From CAJCIY01 sp964245825 (GTDB lineage Bacteria > Actinomycetota > Actinomycetes > Mycobacteriales > CAJCIY01): 64,000 nucleotides of DNA. The DNA is taken from positions 124,001 through 188,000 of the forward strand of contig CAXTNT010000003.1 in assembly GCA_964245825.1 (NCBI GenBank). Reading direction: 5' to 3'. Position numbers and translations under genes: made by a program. Below are positions 19,159-29,378 of the stretch, in pieces (positions within the stretch are counted from its first letter, which is position 1; every line of letters starts with the position of its first letter). The notes beneath the pieces are model-generated. The model searched no databases. It saw nothing but the letters and a program-made list of their open reading frames with translations, and had not been told where the DNA came from.

Positions 19159-20094
19159 GTGGAGCTGGGACAGGGGGTACGCCCCCCTTGGTCGTCGCTT
19201 CCGGCGCGCGTCGTCGCCGTGGTCGAGGAGTGGCTGGCCGGTCCGGTCGAATCCGTCACGCCCGTACGCGGGGGCTTCACGCCGACGGTCGCGGCCCGGG
19301 TCCGGTGCGGCGACCGGTCGCTGTTCGTGAAGGTGTGCGAGGCCGCGGCCGTCGACCGCGCGGCCGGGTTCTTCCGCAACGAGATCCGCATCGCCGGCGC
19401 GCTCCCGGACATCCCGCAGCTCGCCCCGCTGCGGCGGTCCTTCGACGACGGCGACTGGATCGCGCTCGGCTTCGACGACCTCGGCGGCGCGCCGCCGGCC
19501 CTGCCGTGGTCGGACCCGGACCTCGAGGCCGTGCTCGGCGTGCTGGCCGCGGCGCACCGGGCCCTGACACCCTCGCCCCTCCCGGAGCCGCCGGCCGAGC
19601 AGGGGTTCGCCCAGACGTTCACGGGTTGGCGCAGCCTGACCGGGGACGAGCCCGGCCTCGACCCCTGCTCCCGGCGGCATCTCCCGGCGCTGCAGGCGGT
19701 CGAGGCGGTGTGGCCGCGCGACGTCAGCGGGACGACGCTGATCCACGGCGACCTGCGGGCCGACAACGTCGTGTTCTCCCCCGGCCGCGGCGCCGTGATC
19801 GTGGACTGGCCGGCTGCCTGCGTCGGCCCGGCGTGGCTCGACCTCGTCTGCTTCGCGCCGTCGGTCGAGGCCGAGGGCGGCCCCCGCTGCGCCGAACTGC
19901 TCGAGCGCTGGTGCGCGGTCTCGCCCACTCCGCCGAGCGGCGCGCTGGCCTTCACGGTGGTGGGCGTCGCCGGCTACTTCACCGCGAACGCGCTGCTCCC
20001 TGCGCCGCCAGGGCTTCCGACTGTCCGGCGGTTCCAGGCCCGGCAGGGCGTCCCCGCCCGCAGGTGGGCCGCGCAGCTGCTGGACCTCTGCTGA
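19159..20094 (+). CDS. Phosphotransferase of the aminoglycoside/choline kinase (APH) family
   Basis: A 311-residue kinase-fold protein. The Brenner-type catalytic loop IHGDLRADNVV (about residues 195-205) and the metal-binding IVDWP motif are intact, and the N-lobe has LFVKVCEAAAVDRAAGFFRNEI. Substrates of this family range from antibiotics to choline and sugars; nothing here separates them, and resistance should not be assumed. The GTG at 19159 lacks a ribosome site and may be translated from a leaderless transcript. The gene sits divergently between lepA and rpsT. Confidence 0.8.
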   Translation: MELGQGVRPPWSSLPARVVAVVEEWLAGPVESVTPVRGGFTPTVAARVRCGDRSLFVKVCEAAAVDRAAGFFRNEIRIAGALPDIPQLAPLRRSFDDGDWIALGFDDLGGAPPALPWSDPDLEAVLGVLAAAHRALTPSPLPEPPAEQGFAQTFTGWRSLTGDEPGLDPCSRRHLPALQAVEAVWPRDVSGTTLIHGDLRADNVVFSPGRGAVIVDWPAACVGPAWLDLVCFAPSVEAEGGPRCAELLERWCAVSPTPPSGALAFTVVGVAGYFTANALLPAPPGLPTVRRFQARQGVPARRWAAQLLDLC

Positions 20095-20209
20095 CGTCGT
20101 GCGTCCCGGCCGGTCCGGTATGCTCTCGGGCTGATCGTCCGGTACGCCGCATCGCAGAGTCGGCGTGTGCACGCCGCCGACCCCGAGCGCAGGAAGAGAC
20201 CGCATCCGC

Positions 20210-20482
20210 ATGGCCAACATCAAGAGTCAGATCAAGCGCATCAAGACCAACGAGAAGGCTCGGCTGCGCAACAAGGACGTCAAGTCCGCACTGAAGACCG
20301 CCGTGCGGCGCGCCCGCGCGGCGCAGGCGAGCGGCGACGTCGAGGCCGCGACCGTGGCCCTCCGCGACGCCTCCCGCAAGCTGGACAAGGCCGCCAGCAA
20401 GGGCGTCATCCACAAGAACCAGGCCGCCAACCGCAAGTCCGCGCTGGCCGCGGGGCTGGCGAAGACCACCGCCGCGAAGTAG
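20210..20482 (+). CDS. rpsT: 30S ribosomal protein S20
   Basis: The 90-residue primary rRNA-binding protein S20. The sequence MANIKSQIKRIKTNEKARLR is diagnostic, and the Lys/Arg-rich helix and C-terminal KNQAANRKSAL are present. A GGAAGAG ribosome site lies 11 bases upstream of the ATG. It is on the opposite strand from holA, the usual actinobacterial neighbour arrangement. Confidence 0.97.
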   Translation: MANIKSQIKRIKTNEKARLRNKDVKSALKTAVRRARAAQASGDVEAATVALRDASRKLDKAASKGVIHKNQAANRKSALAAGLAKTTAAK

Positions 20483-20498
20483 CACTCCGCGTCGGCTG

Positions 20499-20615
20499 AT
20501 GAAGAGCACCAGCTCTGCGCAGCAGCACGGGGCGTTGGCTGATCGGGCGGAGCGCAGCGCGGCGCAGCAGCACGTGGCGGCGGCTGATCGGGCGGAGCGC
20601 ATCGCGGCGGAGTAG
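20499..20615 (+). CDS. Possible small ORF built on a 45-bp tandem repeat
   Basis: An open frame of 38 codons just after rpsT, ATG to TAG. It is made of two tandem copies of a 45-bp unit starting at 20519 and 20564. The repeated peptides are AQQHGALADRAERSA and AQQHVAAADRAERIA, preceded by MKSTSS. The period is a multiple of three and the stop comes straight after the second copy. No ribosome site is obvious, so it could also be a non-coding repeat in the space between convergent genes. Confidence 0.35.
   Translation: MKSTSSAQQHGALADRAERSAAQQHVAAADRAERIAAE
20519..20608 (+). repeat. 45-bp tandem direct repeat, two copies
   Basis: Copy 1 is at 20519-20563 and copy 2 at 20564-20608, sharing GCAGCAGCACG and GGCTGATCGGGCGGAGCGCA. 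It lies between rpsT and the convergent gene ending at 20621. Confidence 0.85.
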
Positions 20616-20620
20616 CGGCC

Positions 20621-21097
20621 TCAGCGTCGACGGCGCATCAGTCGGGCCGGTCCTCCGGGCGGGGCGACGCCGCTCGGCGCCGGCCGCGCCGGCCGTCCCT
20701 CCGCCTGCGGGCTGACCGGGGCGTCTGCCGGGGACCCGCCGGTGGCGACGACGAGCACCAGGTCGTAGAGCTTGACCGCGACGGCCACCGCGGCGGGGAG
20801 CGCGAGCAGCACCCAGGCACTCGCCCAGTCCGCCAGGTAGAGCACGATGCCCACCGCGACCGCGCCTTCGACGTAGATCGCGCGCACCCACCACCGCAGC
20901 CGGACCGCACGCAGCCGCAGCAGCCGGCCGTACAGCGTCGCGGCGGCCGGCGCCGCACCGGGCTCGACGCGGTCCACCGGCAGCGCCGGCCCACCCGAGC
21001 TGGCGTGGGTGAGCCGTACCTCGGGTGATCCGTGCGAGCTGGGTACGCCCGCGACGTCGGGCTGGTGGCGACGAGCCCCGAACGCCGGCGCGCGCAT
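20621..21097 (-). CDS. Hypothetical membrane protein
   Basis: A 158-residue protein with about two membrane segments (YVEGAVAVGIVLYLADWASAWVLLAL, then PAAVAVAVKLYDLVLVVAT). Its ends are hydrophilic and Pro/Arg-rich. No family is recognised. The ATG at 21097 overlaps the holA TGA by one base (TGATG), so it is co-transcribed with holA and the competence genes. It is convergent with rpsT. Confidence 0.65.
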   Translation of the reverse strand: MRAPAFGARRHQPDVAGVPSSHGSPEVRLTHASSGGPALPVDRVEPGAAPAAATLYGRLLRLRAVRLRWWVRAIYVEGAVAVGIVLYLADWASAWVLLALPAAVAVAVKLYDLVLVVATGGSPADAPVSPQAEGRPARPAPSGVAPPGGPARLMRRRR

Positions 21098-22083
21098 CAG
21101 CGGCGGCGTTCCGGCTGACCGAGCGCCCCGCGTGCGGCGAGCACCCCGAGCACGCCCTGCTGAACGGCGTACGCAGCGTCGTCGGAGCCGCCTTTGACCC
21201 CGGCGTCGGCGACGGCGACGGCGCGCACGCCCGCGGCGAGTCCGTCGTCGGACCAGCCCCGAGCGGCCCGCAAGGTCTTGTCGACCTTCCAGGGGGGCAT
21301 CGCCAGGTCGCGGGCGAGCTGACCGGCGGGCCGGTTGCCGGCCCCGCGGACCCGGGCGACGTCGCGGAGGCCGGCGGCGAGCGCGCTGGTCAGCAGCACC
21401 GGCGCCGTGCCGGTGTCCAGGGCCGAGCGCAGCAGCGCCAGGCTCTCGGCGACCTGACCGCCGATGGCGGCGTCGGCGACGGCGAAGCCGGAGGTCTCGG
21501 CGCGCCCGCGGTGGAAGCGTGCGACCGCGTCCTCGTCAAGCCGGCCCGGCGAGTCGGCGACGAGCTGGGTGGCCGCCGCGGACAGCTCGCGCAGGTCCCC
21601 GCCGACGGCCGCCACGAGGGCGCGCACGGCGCCTGCGGTGGCCTGCCCGCCGGCGCGGCGCATCTCCCCCTGCACGAAGTCCAGCCGCTCCGCCGGCCGG
21701 CTCGGCGCGACCACCTTGACCACCTGCGCACCCGCCTTGGCCAGCCGGTCGGGCAGCCCGCGGGCCTTGTTGCCACCGTCGTGGACTGCTACCACGTACG
21801 TCCCTTCCAGCGGGTCGCCCGCAAAATGGCCGAGCGCGTCCGTGTGGGCGTCGGAGAGGTGCTGCACACCCCGGACGATCAGCACCCGGCAGCCTCCGAA
21901 CAGGTCTGGGCTGGCCAGCTCCAGCACATGGGCATCACCGAAGTCGGACCCGTCGACGTCGATGACCTCGGCAGTGCCGTCGATCATGCGGACGGCGGCC
22001 ACGAGACCGAGCACTTCACGGGCGAGCAGGAACTCCTCGCCGCCGACGACCACGGTGACCGCGGCCGGGACGGAGGCGCTCAC
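21097..22083 (-). CDS. holA: DNA polymerase III subunit delta
   Basis: The clamp-loader delta subunit, which opens the beta sliding clamp. The 328-residue protein starts VSASVPAAVTVVVGGEEFLLAREV. It has the degenerate RecA-like fold without a P-loop, the VLIVRGVQHL and YVVAVHDGGNKARGLP segments and the C-terminal collar helices. The GTG at 22083 overlaps the comEC stop (GTGA). holA next to comEC and rpsT is a common bacterial order. Confidence 0.93.
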   Translation of the reverse strand: MSASVPAAVTVVVGGEEFLLAREVLGLVAAVRMIDGTAEVIDVDGSDFGDAHVLELASPDLFGGCRVLIVRGVQHLSDAHTDALGHFAGDPLEGTYVVAVHDGGNKARGLPDRLAKAGAQVVKVVAPSRPAERLDFVQGEMRRAGGQATAGAVRALVAAVGGDLRELSAAATQLVADSPGRLDEDAVARFHRGRAETSGFAVADAAIGGQVAESLALLRSALDTGTAPVLLTSALAAGLRDVARVRGAGNRPAGQLARDLAMPPWKVDKTLRAARGWSDDGLAAGVRAVAVADAGVKGGSDDAAYAVQQGVLGVLAARGALGQPERRR

Positions 22084-23573
22084 GTCCGCAGGATGGCATG
22101 CCGCCGTCGTGCCAGGACCGGCAACGACACAACCGACCCGATCGCCGCACACGACAGGCCGGCGCCGATCAGGCCGGCCGGGACGGGGACGGTCGCGAGC
22201 GGGACGCCCGCCCCGACGTGTGCGACCAGCACCAGCCACCGGCACGGCAGCCAGGCGAGCATCGCCAGCAGGTGACCGCCGGCGGGGACGACAGGCGCGA
22301 CCACCGCGGCCAGCACCCCCAGGACCGTCGCCGGCGCGACCGCCGGCGCCGCCAGCAGGTTGGCCGGTACGGCGAGCAGCCCGAGGCCGCCGCCGATCGC
22401 CGCGATGACCGGCGTGCACGCGATCTGCGCGGCCGTCGGCACGGCGAGCGCGGTCGCGAGCGGCCGGGGCATCCGGGTGGCGAAGCGATCAGTGAGCCCA
22501 GGCGCGAGCACCAGCAGCCCGAGCGAGGCGAGCACCGAGAGCGCGAAACCGGCCTGCCGGGCAAGCGCGGGATCGGCCAGCACCAGCAGCAGCACCGCGG
22601 CCGCGAGCCCGCCGAGGGCCGGGCGCCGGTGACCGGCGGCAAGTGAGGCCAGCGCGACCCCGCCCATGACGGCGGCCCGCAGGACGCTGGGGCTCGGGCG
22701 CGCCAGGACCACGAAACCGCCGATGGTCAGCGCCGTGATGAGGGCCGCCGGCCGCGGTCCGATCCGCAGCCGTCGTACCAGCCCGAGCACCACACCGGTG
22801 ACGACGGCGAGGTTCTCTCCGCTGACGGCCACCAGGTGGGTCAGGCCGGTCGTCCGGAATTCGGCGGTCGTCCTCGTCGACAACCCGCCGGTGTCGCCGT
22901 CGACGAGCGCCGGCAGCAGCGCGCCGGCCTGACCGGGCAGACCCGCCGCGCTCGCGCGCAGGTCCGCACGCACCCGGCCGGCGGTGCGCTGCAGGCCGGA
23001 GGGCGGACCGATCTGCTCGGGCGGGCCGCGCGCGTCGAGGACCGCCGCGACGTCGTCACTGGCGCGCGGCGGGGCGAGGGTGCCTGCGGCCGTGACGCTC
23101 TGGCTGGGCAGCAGGGTCCGCCATCCGTCGTCGTCGGCGAGCACGAGCAATGGTCGACGCAGCACCCAGGCCAGACCGTCGTCGGTCTCGAGCCGCACCG
23201 CCTGCGCCGGGACGATCACGAGGTGGTACGGGTGGCCGCTGGCCGTGACCCCGTCGCGGACGACCGGGTCGCCCGAGATCTCGACCCGCACCAGCACGTC
23301 CGCGCCCCTGCCCGCCAGCGTCGGCAGTGGCCCCGACCCACGCGCCAGCGCCCGGACGCCGGCGGAGGTGAGCCCGGCGGCGAGCGCCATCAGACCGGTG
23401 GCGACCAGCAGCGCGACCGGGCGGCGCGGGGCCCGGTGGGCGAGCACGGGGGCCGCGACCGCGACCAGCACCACCGCGAGACCGAGCTGGACGAACGGCC
23501 GCAGGGTGCCGAGAGACGCCACCCCGAGCCAGCACGCAGCCGCCGGAACGAGCAGCCGCAGGTCCGGCCTCAC
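22080..23573 (-). CDS. comEC: ComEC/Rec2-type competence membrane protein, lacking the C-terminal hydrolase domain
   Basis: The predicted DNA-uptake channel of natural transformation. The 497-residue protein has N-terminal membrane helices, a DUF4131-like extracytoplasmic region, and a Competence domain with GLTHLVAVSGENLAVVTGVV and a helix-rich C-terminus. It ends in LPVLARRRHAILRT. The metallo-beta-lactamase-like domain (HxHxDH) that completes many ComEC proteins is absent, and no separate gene for it lies nearby. The GTG start overlaps the comEA stop (GTGA). Confidence 0.92.
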   Translation of the reverse strand: MRPDLRLLVPAAACWLGVASLGTLRPFVQLGLAVVLVAVAAPVLAHRAPRRPVALLVATGLMALAAGLTSAGVRALARGSGPLPTLAGRGADVLVRVEISGDPVVRDGVTASGHPYHLVIVPAQAVRLETDDGLAWVLRRPLLVLADDDGWRTLLPSQSVTAAGTLAPPRASDDVAAVLDARGPPEQIGPPSGLQRTAGRVRADLRASAAGLPGQAGALLPALVDGDTGGLSTRTTAEFRTTGLTHLVAVSGENLAVVTGVVLGLVRRLRIGPRPAALITALTIGGFVVLARPSPSVLRAAVMGGVALASLAAGHRRPALGGLAAAVLLLVLADPALARQAGFALSVLASLGLLVLAPGLTDRFATRMPRPLATALAVPTAAQIACTPVIAAIGGGLGLLAVPANLLAAPAVAPATVLGVLAAVVAPVVPAGGHLLAMLAWLPCRWLVLVAHVGAGVPLATVPVPAGLIGAGLSCAAIGSVVSLPVLARRRHAILRT

Positions 23574-24532
23574 ACCGTCACCAGGGGTGCGATGTCCTGA
23601 TAGGTCGACGGCCCGATGCCCGACACCTGCTGCAGCTGGCTGACCGCGGTGAACGGGCCGTGCTCCGTCCGCCAGGTGATGATCTTCTGAGCGGTGGCCG
23701 GCCCGACGTGGGGCAGCGCATCGAGCTGGTCCGCGGTGGCGGTATTGAGGTCAACCGTCGCGGCCATCGTCGCGGCCCCGGTCGAGCTGCTCGCCGCGGC
23801 GACGGGCGGTGACCCGCCCACCATCAGCTGCTGGCCGTCGGTGACCTTCTGGGCCAGGTCGAGGGTACGGGTGTCGGTGCCGGGGAGCACGCCGCCGGCG
23901 GCGGTGAGCGCCTGCGCGACGCGGGCACCGCTGGGCACGCTAACCAGCCCCGGCCTGCGTACGCGGCCCTCGACGTCCAGCTGCAGGCTCGGACCGGCGG
24001 CGAGCGGGTCGTCCGCGGCCGCCGCCGCGGGCTGCGGCGGCGCGGGCGCCGCGACCGGGCGAGCGCGGCCGTGCAGGGCGAACCCGACCGCGGCCAAGGC
24101 CGCCAGCAGACCGAGCGCCGCGACGAAGTGGGCCCCGCGCCGGCCCGGGTCCCACCGACCACCGCGCAGCGGGGCCGGCACCCGCGCCCGCAGGCTCGCC
24201 AGTGCATGCTCGAGCAGACCGGTCGGCGGGGCCCACACCGGCGGCTCGGGCAGCACGTCCTCGTGCGCCGTCGGTCGTGCGGCCTGCGGCGGCACGTCCT
24301 CGGGCGCTGTCGGTGGGGCGGCCTCGACCCGCGGGATCCACGTCGTGGGGGCCTCGGCGAGCCAGGCGCCGCGCTCCGCCGGTGGGTAGTCCGGCCAGGC
24401 ATCCAGGTCCCAGGGCTCCGCCGGCCAGTCCCGAGCCCGGGCCGCGAGCGCCACCCCGACGGCACCGCCGGGCACCGGGTCGCGGGCGAGTGCCCGGAGC
24501 CGGGCCACGGCGGTGGGGTCGGGTCGGCGCAC
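23570..24532 (-). CDS. comEA: ComEA-like DNA-binding protein (SLBB and helix-hairpin-helix)
   Basis: A membrane-anchored DNA receptor for transformation. The 320-residue protein has a long cytoplasmic Pro/Ala-rich N-terminus, one membrane segment (FVAALGLLAALAAVGFAL, about 135-152) and an SLBB domain (LQLDVEGRVRRPGLVSVPSG). The C-terminal double HhH reads VDLNTATADQLDALPHVGP, then AQKIITWR and LQQVSGIGPSTYQDIAPLV. The N-terminal extension of about 130 residues is longer than in Bacillus ComEA. A GTG start at 24532 is used. Confidence 0.93.
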   Translation of the reverse strand: MRRPDPTAVARLRALARDPVPGGAVGVALAARARDWPAEPWDLDAWPDYPPAERGAWLAEAPTTWIPRVEAAPPTAPEDVPPQAARPTAHEDVLPEPPVWAPPTGLLEHALASLRARVPAPLRGGRWDPGRRGAHFVAALGLLAALAAVGFALHGRARPVAAPAPPQPAAAAADDPLAAGPSLQLDVEGRVRRPGLVSVPSGARVAQALTAAGGVLPGTDTRTLDLAQKVTDGQQLMVGGSPPVAAASSSTGAATMAATVDLNTATADQLDALPHVGPATAQKIITWRTEHGPFTAVSQLQQVSGIGPSTYQDIAPLVTV

Positions 24533-24582
24533 GGGACGACGCTAGGAACACCAGCCCGGCAAGCACGGACCCGCGGCCCGAT

Positions 24583-24608
24583 TGTGGACGGCGGACCTCT
24601 CGTCCACA
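24583..24608. promoter_or_regulatory. Dyad of two DnaA-box-like 9-mers
   Basis: TGTGGACGG and TCGTCCACA face each other eight bases apart between the degV stop and the comEA start. Each matches the actinobacterial DnaA-box pattern closely. The same dyad could form a hairpin after degV. Confidence 0.4.
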
Positions 24609-24620
24609 GGCCGGCGGCGG

Positions 24621-25442
24621 CTAACGCTCCGTGACCGCCACCCCCAAGGCGCCCAGGCCGGTGTGGGCGCCGACCGCCGCGGACAGCTCCGTGACGTGCA
24701 GGTCGTGCAGGCCGGGGACGCTCCCGCGCAAGCCGGCCGCGAGCTGCTCGGCCCGGTCCGGCGCGCCCAGGTGCATGACCGCCGCGTCGACGGTTCCACG
24801 TCCGGCCGCCTCCGCCGCGAGCGCCTGCAGCCGGGCCAGCGCGCGGCTGGCGGTGCGTACCTTCTCCAGCGGCGCGACGGCGCCGCCCCGTACCTGCAGC
24901 AGCGGCTTCACCGCGAGGGCGCTGCCGAGCAGGGCCGAGGCCGCGCCGATCCGGCCACCGCGCCGCAACGCGTCCAGCGACTCCAACGAGAACCAGATGT
25001 GGGTACGGCGGACGGCGGCGCGGGCCACCTCGACGACGTCGGCGAGCGGGCGGCCGGCGGCGGCGGCGCGGGCGGCCGCGAGCACCACGAAGCCGAGGGC
25101 CATCCCACAGGTACGCGAGTCCACCACCTCACCGCGACCGTCGAGCGCGGCGCGGGCCGCGTCGGCGGTTCCGGACAGCTCCGAGGACAGGTGCACCGCC
25201 ACCACGTCGTCGTCACCGGCAGCGGCCAGCGTCAGTGCGAAGGCCGCCGGGCCGGGGCGGGCCGTCCGTACCTCGAGCTTCGCCGCGAGGGCGGTGGCCA
25301 CGTCCGCGACCGTGACCTCGACGCCCTCCTCCCCACTGCGTCCGCCGGCGGTGACGGTGAGGGGGACGACCAGCACCCGGTGCTCGGCAGCCAGCCCGGC
25401 CGGCAGCCCGGCGCTGGAGTCGGTGATCACACGGACCGGCAT
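24621..25442 (-). CDS. DegV-family fatty-acid-binding protein
   Basis: A 273-residue member of the DegV (FakB-like) family, whose characterised members bind fatty acids and present them for phosphorylation by FakA. The N-terminus MPVRVITDSSAGLPAGLAAEH, the VHLSSELSGTADAARAAL ligand loop and the LDALRRGGRIGAASALLGSALAVKPLLQV helix are family hallmarks. No FakA kinase gene is visible in the window. It stands alone between the carrier-protein ligase and comEA, with gaps of about 110 and 90 bases. Confidence 0.92.
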   Translation of the reverse strand: MPVRVITDSSAGLPAGLAAEHRVLVVPLTVTAGGRSGEEGVEVTVADVATALAAKLEVRTARPGPAAFALTLAAAGDDDVVAVHLSSELSGTADAARAALDGRGEVVDSRTCGMALGFVVLAAARAAAAGRPLADVVEVARAAVRRTHIWFSLESLDALRRGGRIGAASALLGSALAVKPLLQVRGGAVAPLEKVRTASRALARLQALAAEAAGRGTVDAAVMHLGAPDRAEQLAAGLRGSVPGLHDLHVTELSAAVGAHTGLGALGVAVTER

Positions 25443-25551
25443 GGGCGGACCGTACCCGCGATCGGCGCCGTCCGCGGGCCCGGCGGCGGTGCACTGCTGG
25501 AAGTGGCACGCCGGGCGGCACGCCGGAACCGGCGCGGCGGCTGGCGGTCGG

Positions 25552-26436
25552 TCAGCGCGGTGACGCGAGACCGAGCTGGTCACGGACCGCGGCCGGCCAG
25601 TCGCCGACCTGCAGGCCGTGGTGGCGCAGCAGCGCGAGCGTGATGCGCTCCAGGCCGAACCCGACGCAGGCGCTGTGCGCCGGGGCCTGCCCGCACCGGA
25701 TGTCGAACGCGGTGCCGAAGTGGTCCCGGTGCAGGTTCGAGGAGGTGATCGCGGTCAGCCGGTCCGCGGACGCGACCTCGCAGACCAGCTCGTACTTGAG
25801 TTCCTCGCCGCGCTGTCCGGCCGCCAGGACCCGCCCCGCGCGCCCGAAGAACGGGTCGTTGGCGACCACCCGCTCCACCGGCAGCCCGAGCCCGCGCAGC
25901 AGCAGCTCGCCGCGCTCGAGCCAGGTGTCGCGATGGGCGAGCGCGCCCTCCGCGGTTCCCGCGTAGACCATCTCGTGCTGACGGAAGGCCTGCATCCGCC
26001 CGGGGTCGGTCGACGGTTCGGCCCGGAACACCCATCCGCACACGTCGAAGACCGCGGGCGCGGGCAGCAGCCCGGTGAGCAGCGGGAACAGCGGGTGGCA
26101 GGCGGCGGAGCAGAGCGTGACGTCCGCGGGTACGAGCGCGGCGGCCCAGTCCGCGCCGGCCAGCAGCGTCGCGTGGTCGCGGTCGTCGCCGCGGAACGTG
26201 TGCACCGAGCCGAGCAGGTCCGGGAACGACCGGAGGTAACCGGTACGGACGAAGTCGGCGCGCGCCTCCACCGGCGGGAAGTGCAGAGTGGTCGGCGCCT
26301 GGTCGGCGGCCGCCGCGACCACCAGCGCGCTGGTGCCGGTCACGATCTGCTCGAACCGCGCGGAGCGGGCGTACACCCCCGGGGCGCCGCCGGCGCGCAG
26401 CAGCCCTGCTGCCAGCAGCTCGTCGCGGAAGGTCAC
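25552..26436 (-). CDS. Amino acid:[carrier protein] ligase (seryl-tRNA synthetase-like, class II fold)
   Basis: A 294-residue truncated homologue of atypical seryl-tRNA synthetase. Family members activate small amino acids with ATP and transfer them to the phosphopantetheine of a dedicated carrier protein rather than to tRNA. Motif 2 is FRAEPSTDPGRMQAFRQHE and motif 3 is SACVGFGLERITLAL. The zinc ligands of the Bradyrhizobium enzymes (Cys131, Glu176, Cys279) correspond by motif and spacing to Cys113, Glu155 and Cys257. The tRNA-binding arm is absent, as expected. The GTG start overlaps the carrier-protein stop (GTGA). Confidence 0.88.
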   Translation of the reverse strand: MTFRDELLAAGLLRAGGAPGVYARSARFEQIVTGTSALVVAAAADQAPTTLHFPPVEARADFVRTGYLRSFPDLLGSVHTFRGDDRDHATLLAGADWAAALVPADVTLCSAACHPLFPLLTGLLPAPAVFDVCGWVFRAEPSTDPGRMQAFRQHEMVYAGTAEGALAHRDTWLERGELLLRGLGLPVERVVANDPFFGRAGRVLAAGQRGEELKYELVCEVASADRLTAITSSNLHRDHFGTAFDIRCGQAPAHSACVGFGLERITLALLRHHGLQVGDWPAAVRDQLGLASPR

Positions 26437-26684
26437 GGCGTGGCGGGCTCGCCCACGCCGACCGTGCGGAGCGCCGTGCAGATCGCCTCGACCGAAGCGA
26501 AGGTCTGCCGACGCAGCATCGCCTCCGGGAACTCGAGCCCGAAGCGGTCCTCGAGGGCGAGCATCACGTCGACGCTCGCGTGCGAGGTCAGGCCGCGGGC
26601 GTAGAGGTCGTCGCCGTCACCGAGCCCGTCGACGCGGACGCGGCCGTGCTCGGCCAGCACCTCGCGCACCGCGCTTCCCAGCAT
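26433..26684 (-). CDS. Acyl/aminoacyl carrier protein
   Basis: An 83-residue carrier protein. The phosphopantetheine attachment site is in DLYARGLTSHASVDVML, with Ser34 replacing the usual DSL serine, in the GL(S/T)S form of carrier proteins paired with amino acid:CP ligases. The ATG at 26684 has AGGAGG seven to eight bases upstream. It is immediately upstream of, and overlapping, the ligase gene, its probable partner. The 155 bases before it, after the leuS stop, presumably hold the promoter. Confidence 0.9.
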   Translation of the reverse strand: MLGSAVREVLAEHGRVRVDGLGDGDDLYARGLTSHASVDVMLALEDRFGLEFPEAMLRRQTFASVEAICTALRTVGVGEPATP

Positions 26685-26839
26685 CACGTCTCCTCCTGAG
26701 CCGTCGGGCCCCAGCAGGGCCATCGCGGCAGCGTACGGACCCGCACACCATCCGGAACATCGGCACCCGGCCCGACCACCTTGACGGCGGCCGCCAGCCA
26801 AGTCGACCCGTCGCGACGGGCCAGCAGGTGGCTCACGGC

Positions 26840-29265
<2,426 letters not shown>

Positions 29266-29266
<1 letters not shown>

Positions 29267-29340
29267 TGTCTCCTGGCGCGGCGGGTGGGCATGAAAAAAG
29301 CCCCCGCTCGCGAGGGCTGCCGCGCCGACGTGACGGTCAT
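29266..29340 (-). CDS. Putative leader ORF 2 of leuS
   Basis: A 24-codon frame whose ATG overlaps the stop of leader ORF 1 (ATGA) and whose TGA overlaps the leuS ATG (TGATG). It runs straight through the hairpin at 29294-29318. It contains no leucine codon. Its reality rests only on the unbroken chain of overlaps. Confidence 0.3.
29294..29318 (-). terminator. Rho-independent terminator or attenuator before leuS
   Basis: On the minus strand, AGCCCTCG, loop CGAG, CGGGGGCT gives an 8-bp stem (one G-U pair), followed directly by six T. It ends 27 bases before the leuS start, leaving no room for a separate full promoter, so readthrough or attenuation control of leuS is likely. Confidence 0.8.
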
Positions 29341-29378
29341 CGCGGCGCGGGGAGGGCCTGCCCGAACATGGCGGTCAC
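29337..29378 (-). CDS. Putative leader ORF 1 of leuS
   Basis: A 13-codon frame, VTAMFGQALPAPR, whose GTG overlaps the TGA of the SGNH hydrolase gene. It has one leucine codon (CTC). Its stop overlaps the start of leader ORF 2. Confidence 0.3.
   Translation of the reverse strand: MTAMFGQALPAPR

Noticed and set aside
19159..20094. Aminoglycoside resistance gene
   Set aside because: The kinase fold is shared by many metabolic kinases, and there is no resistance context or specific match.
16899..20294. A 1131-codon plus-strand frame across lepA and rpsT
   Set aside because: It runs antisense to lepA and out of frame through the phosphotransferase and rpsT genes, all of which are well supported.
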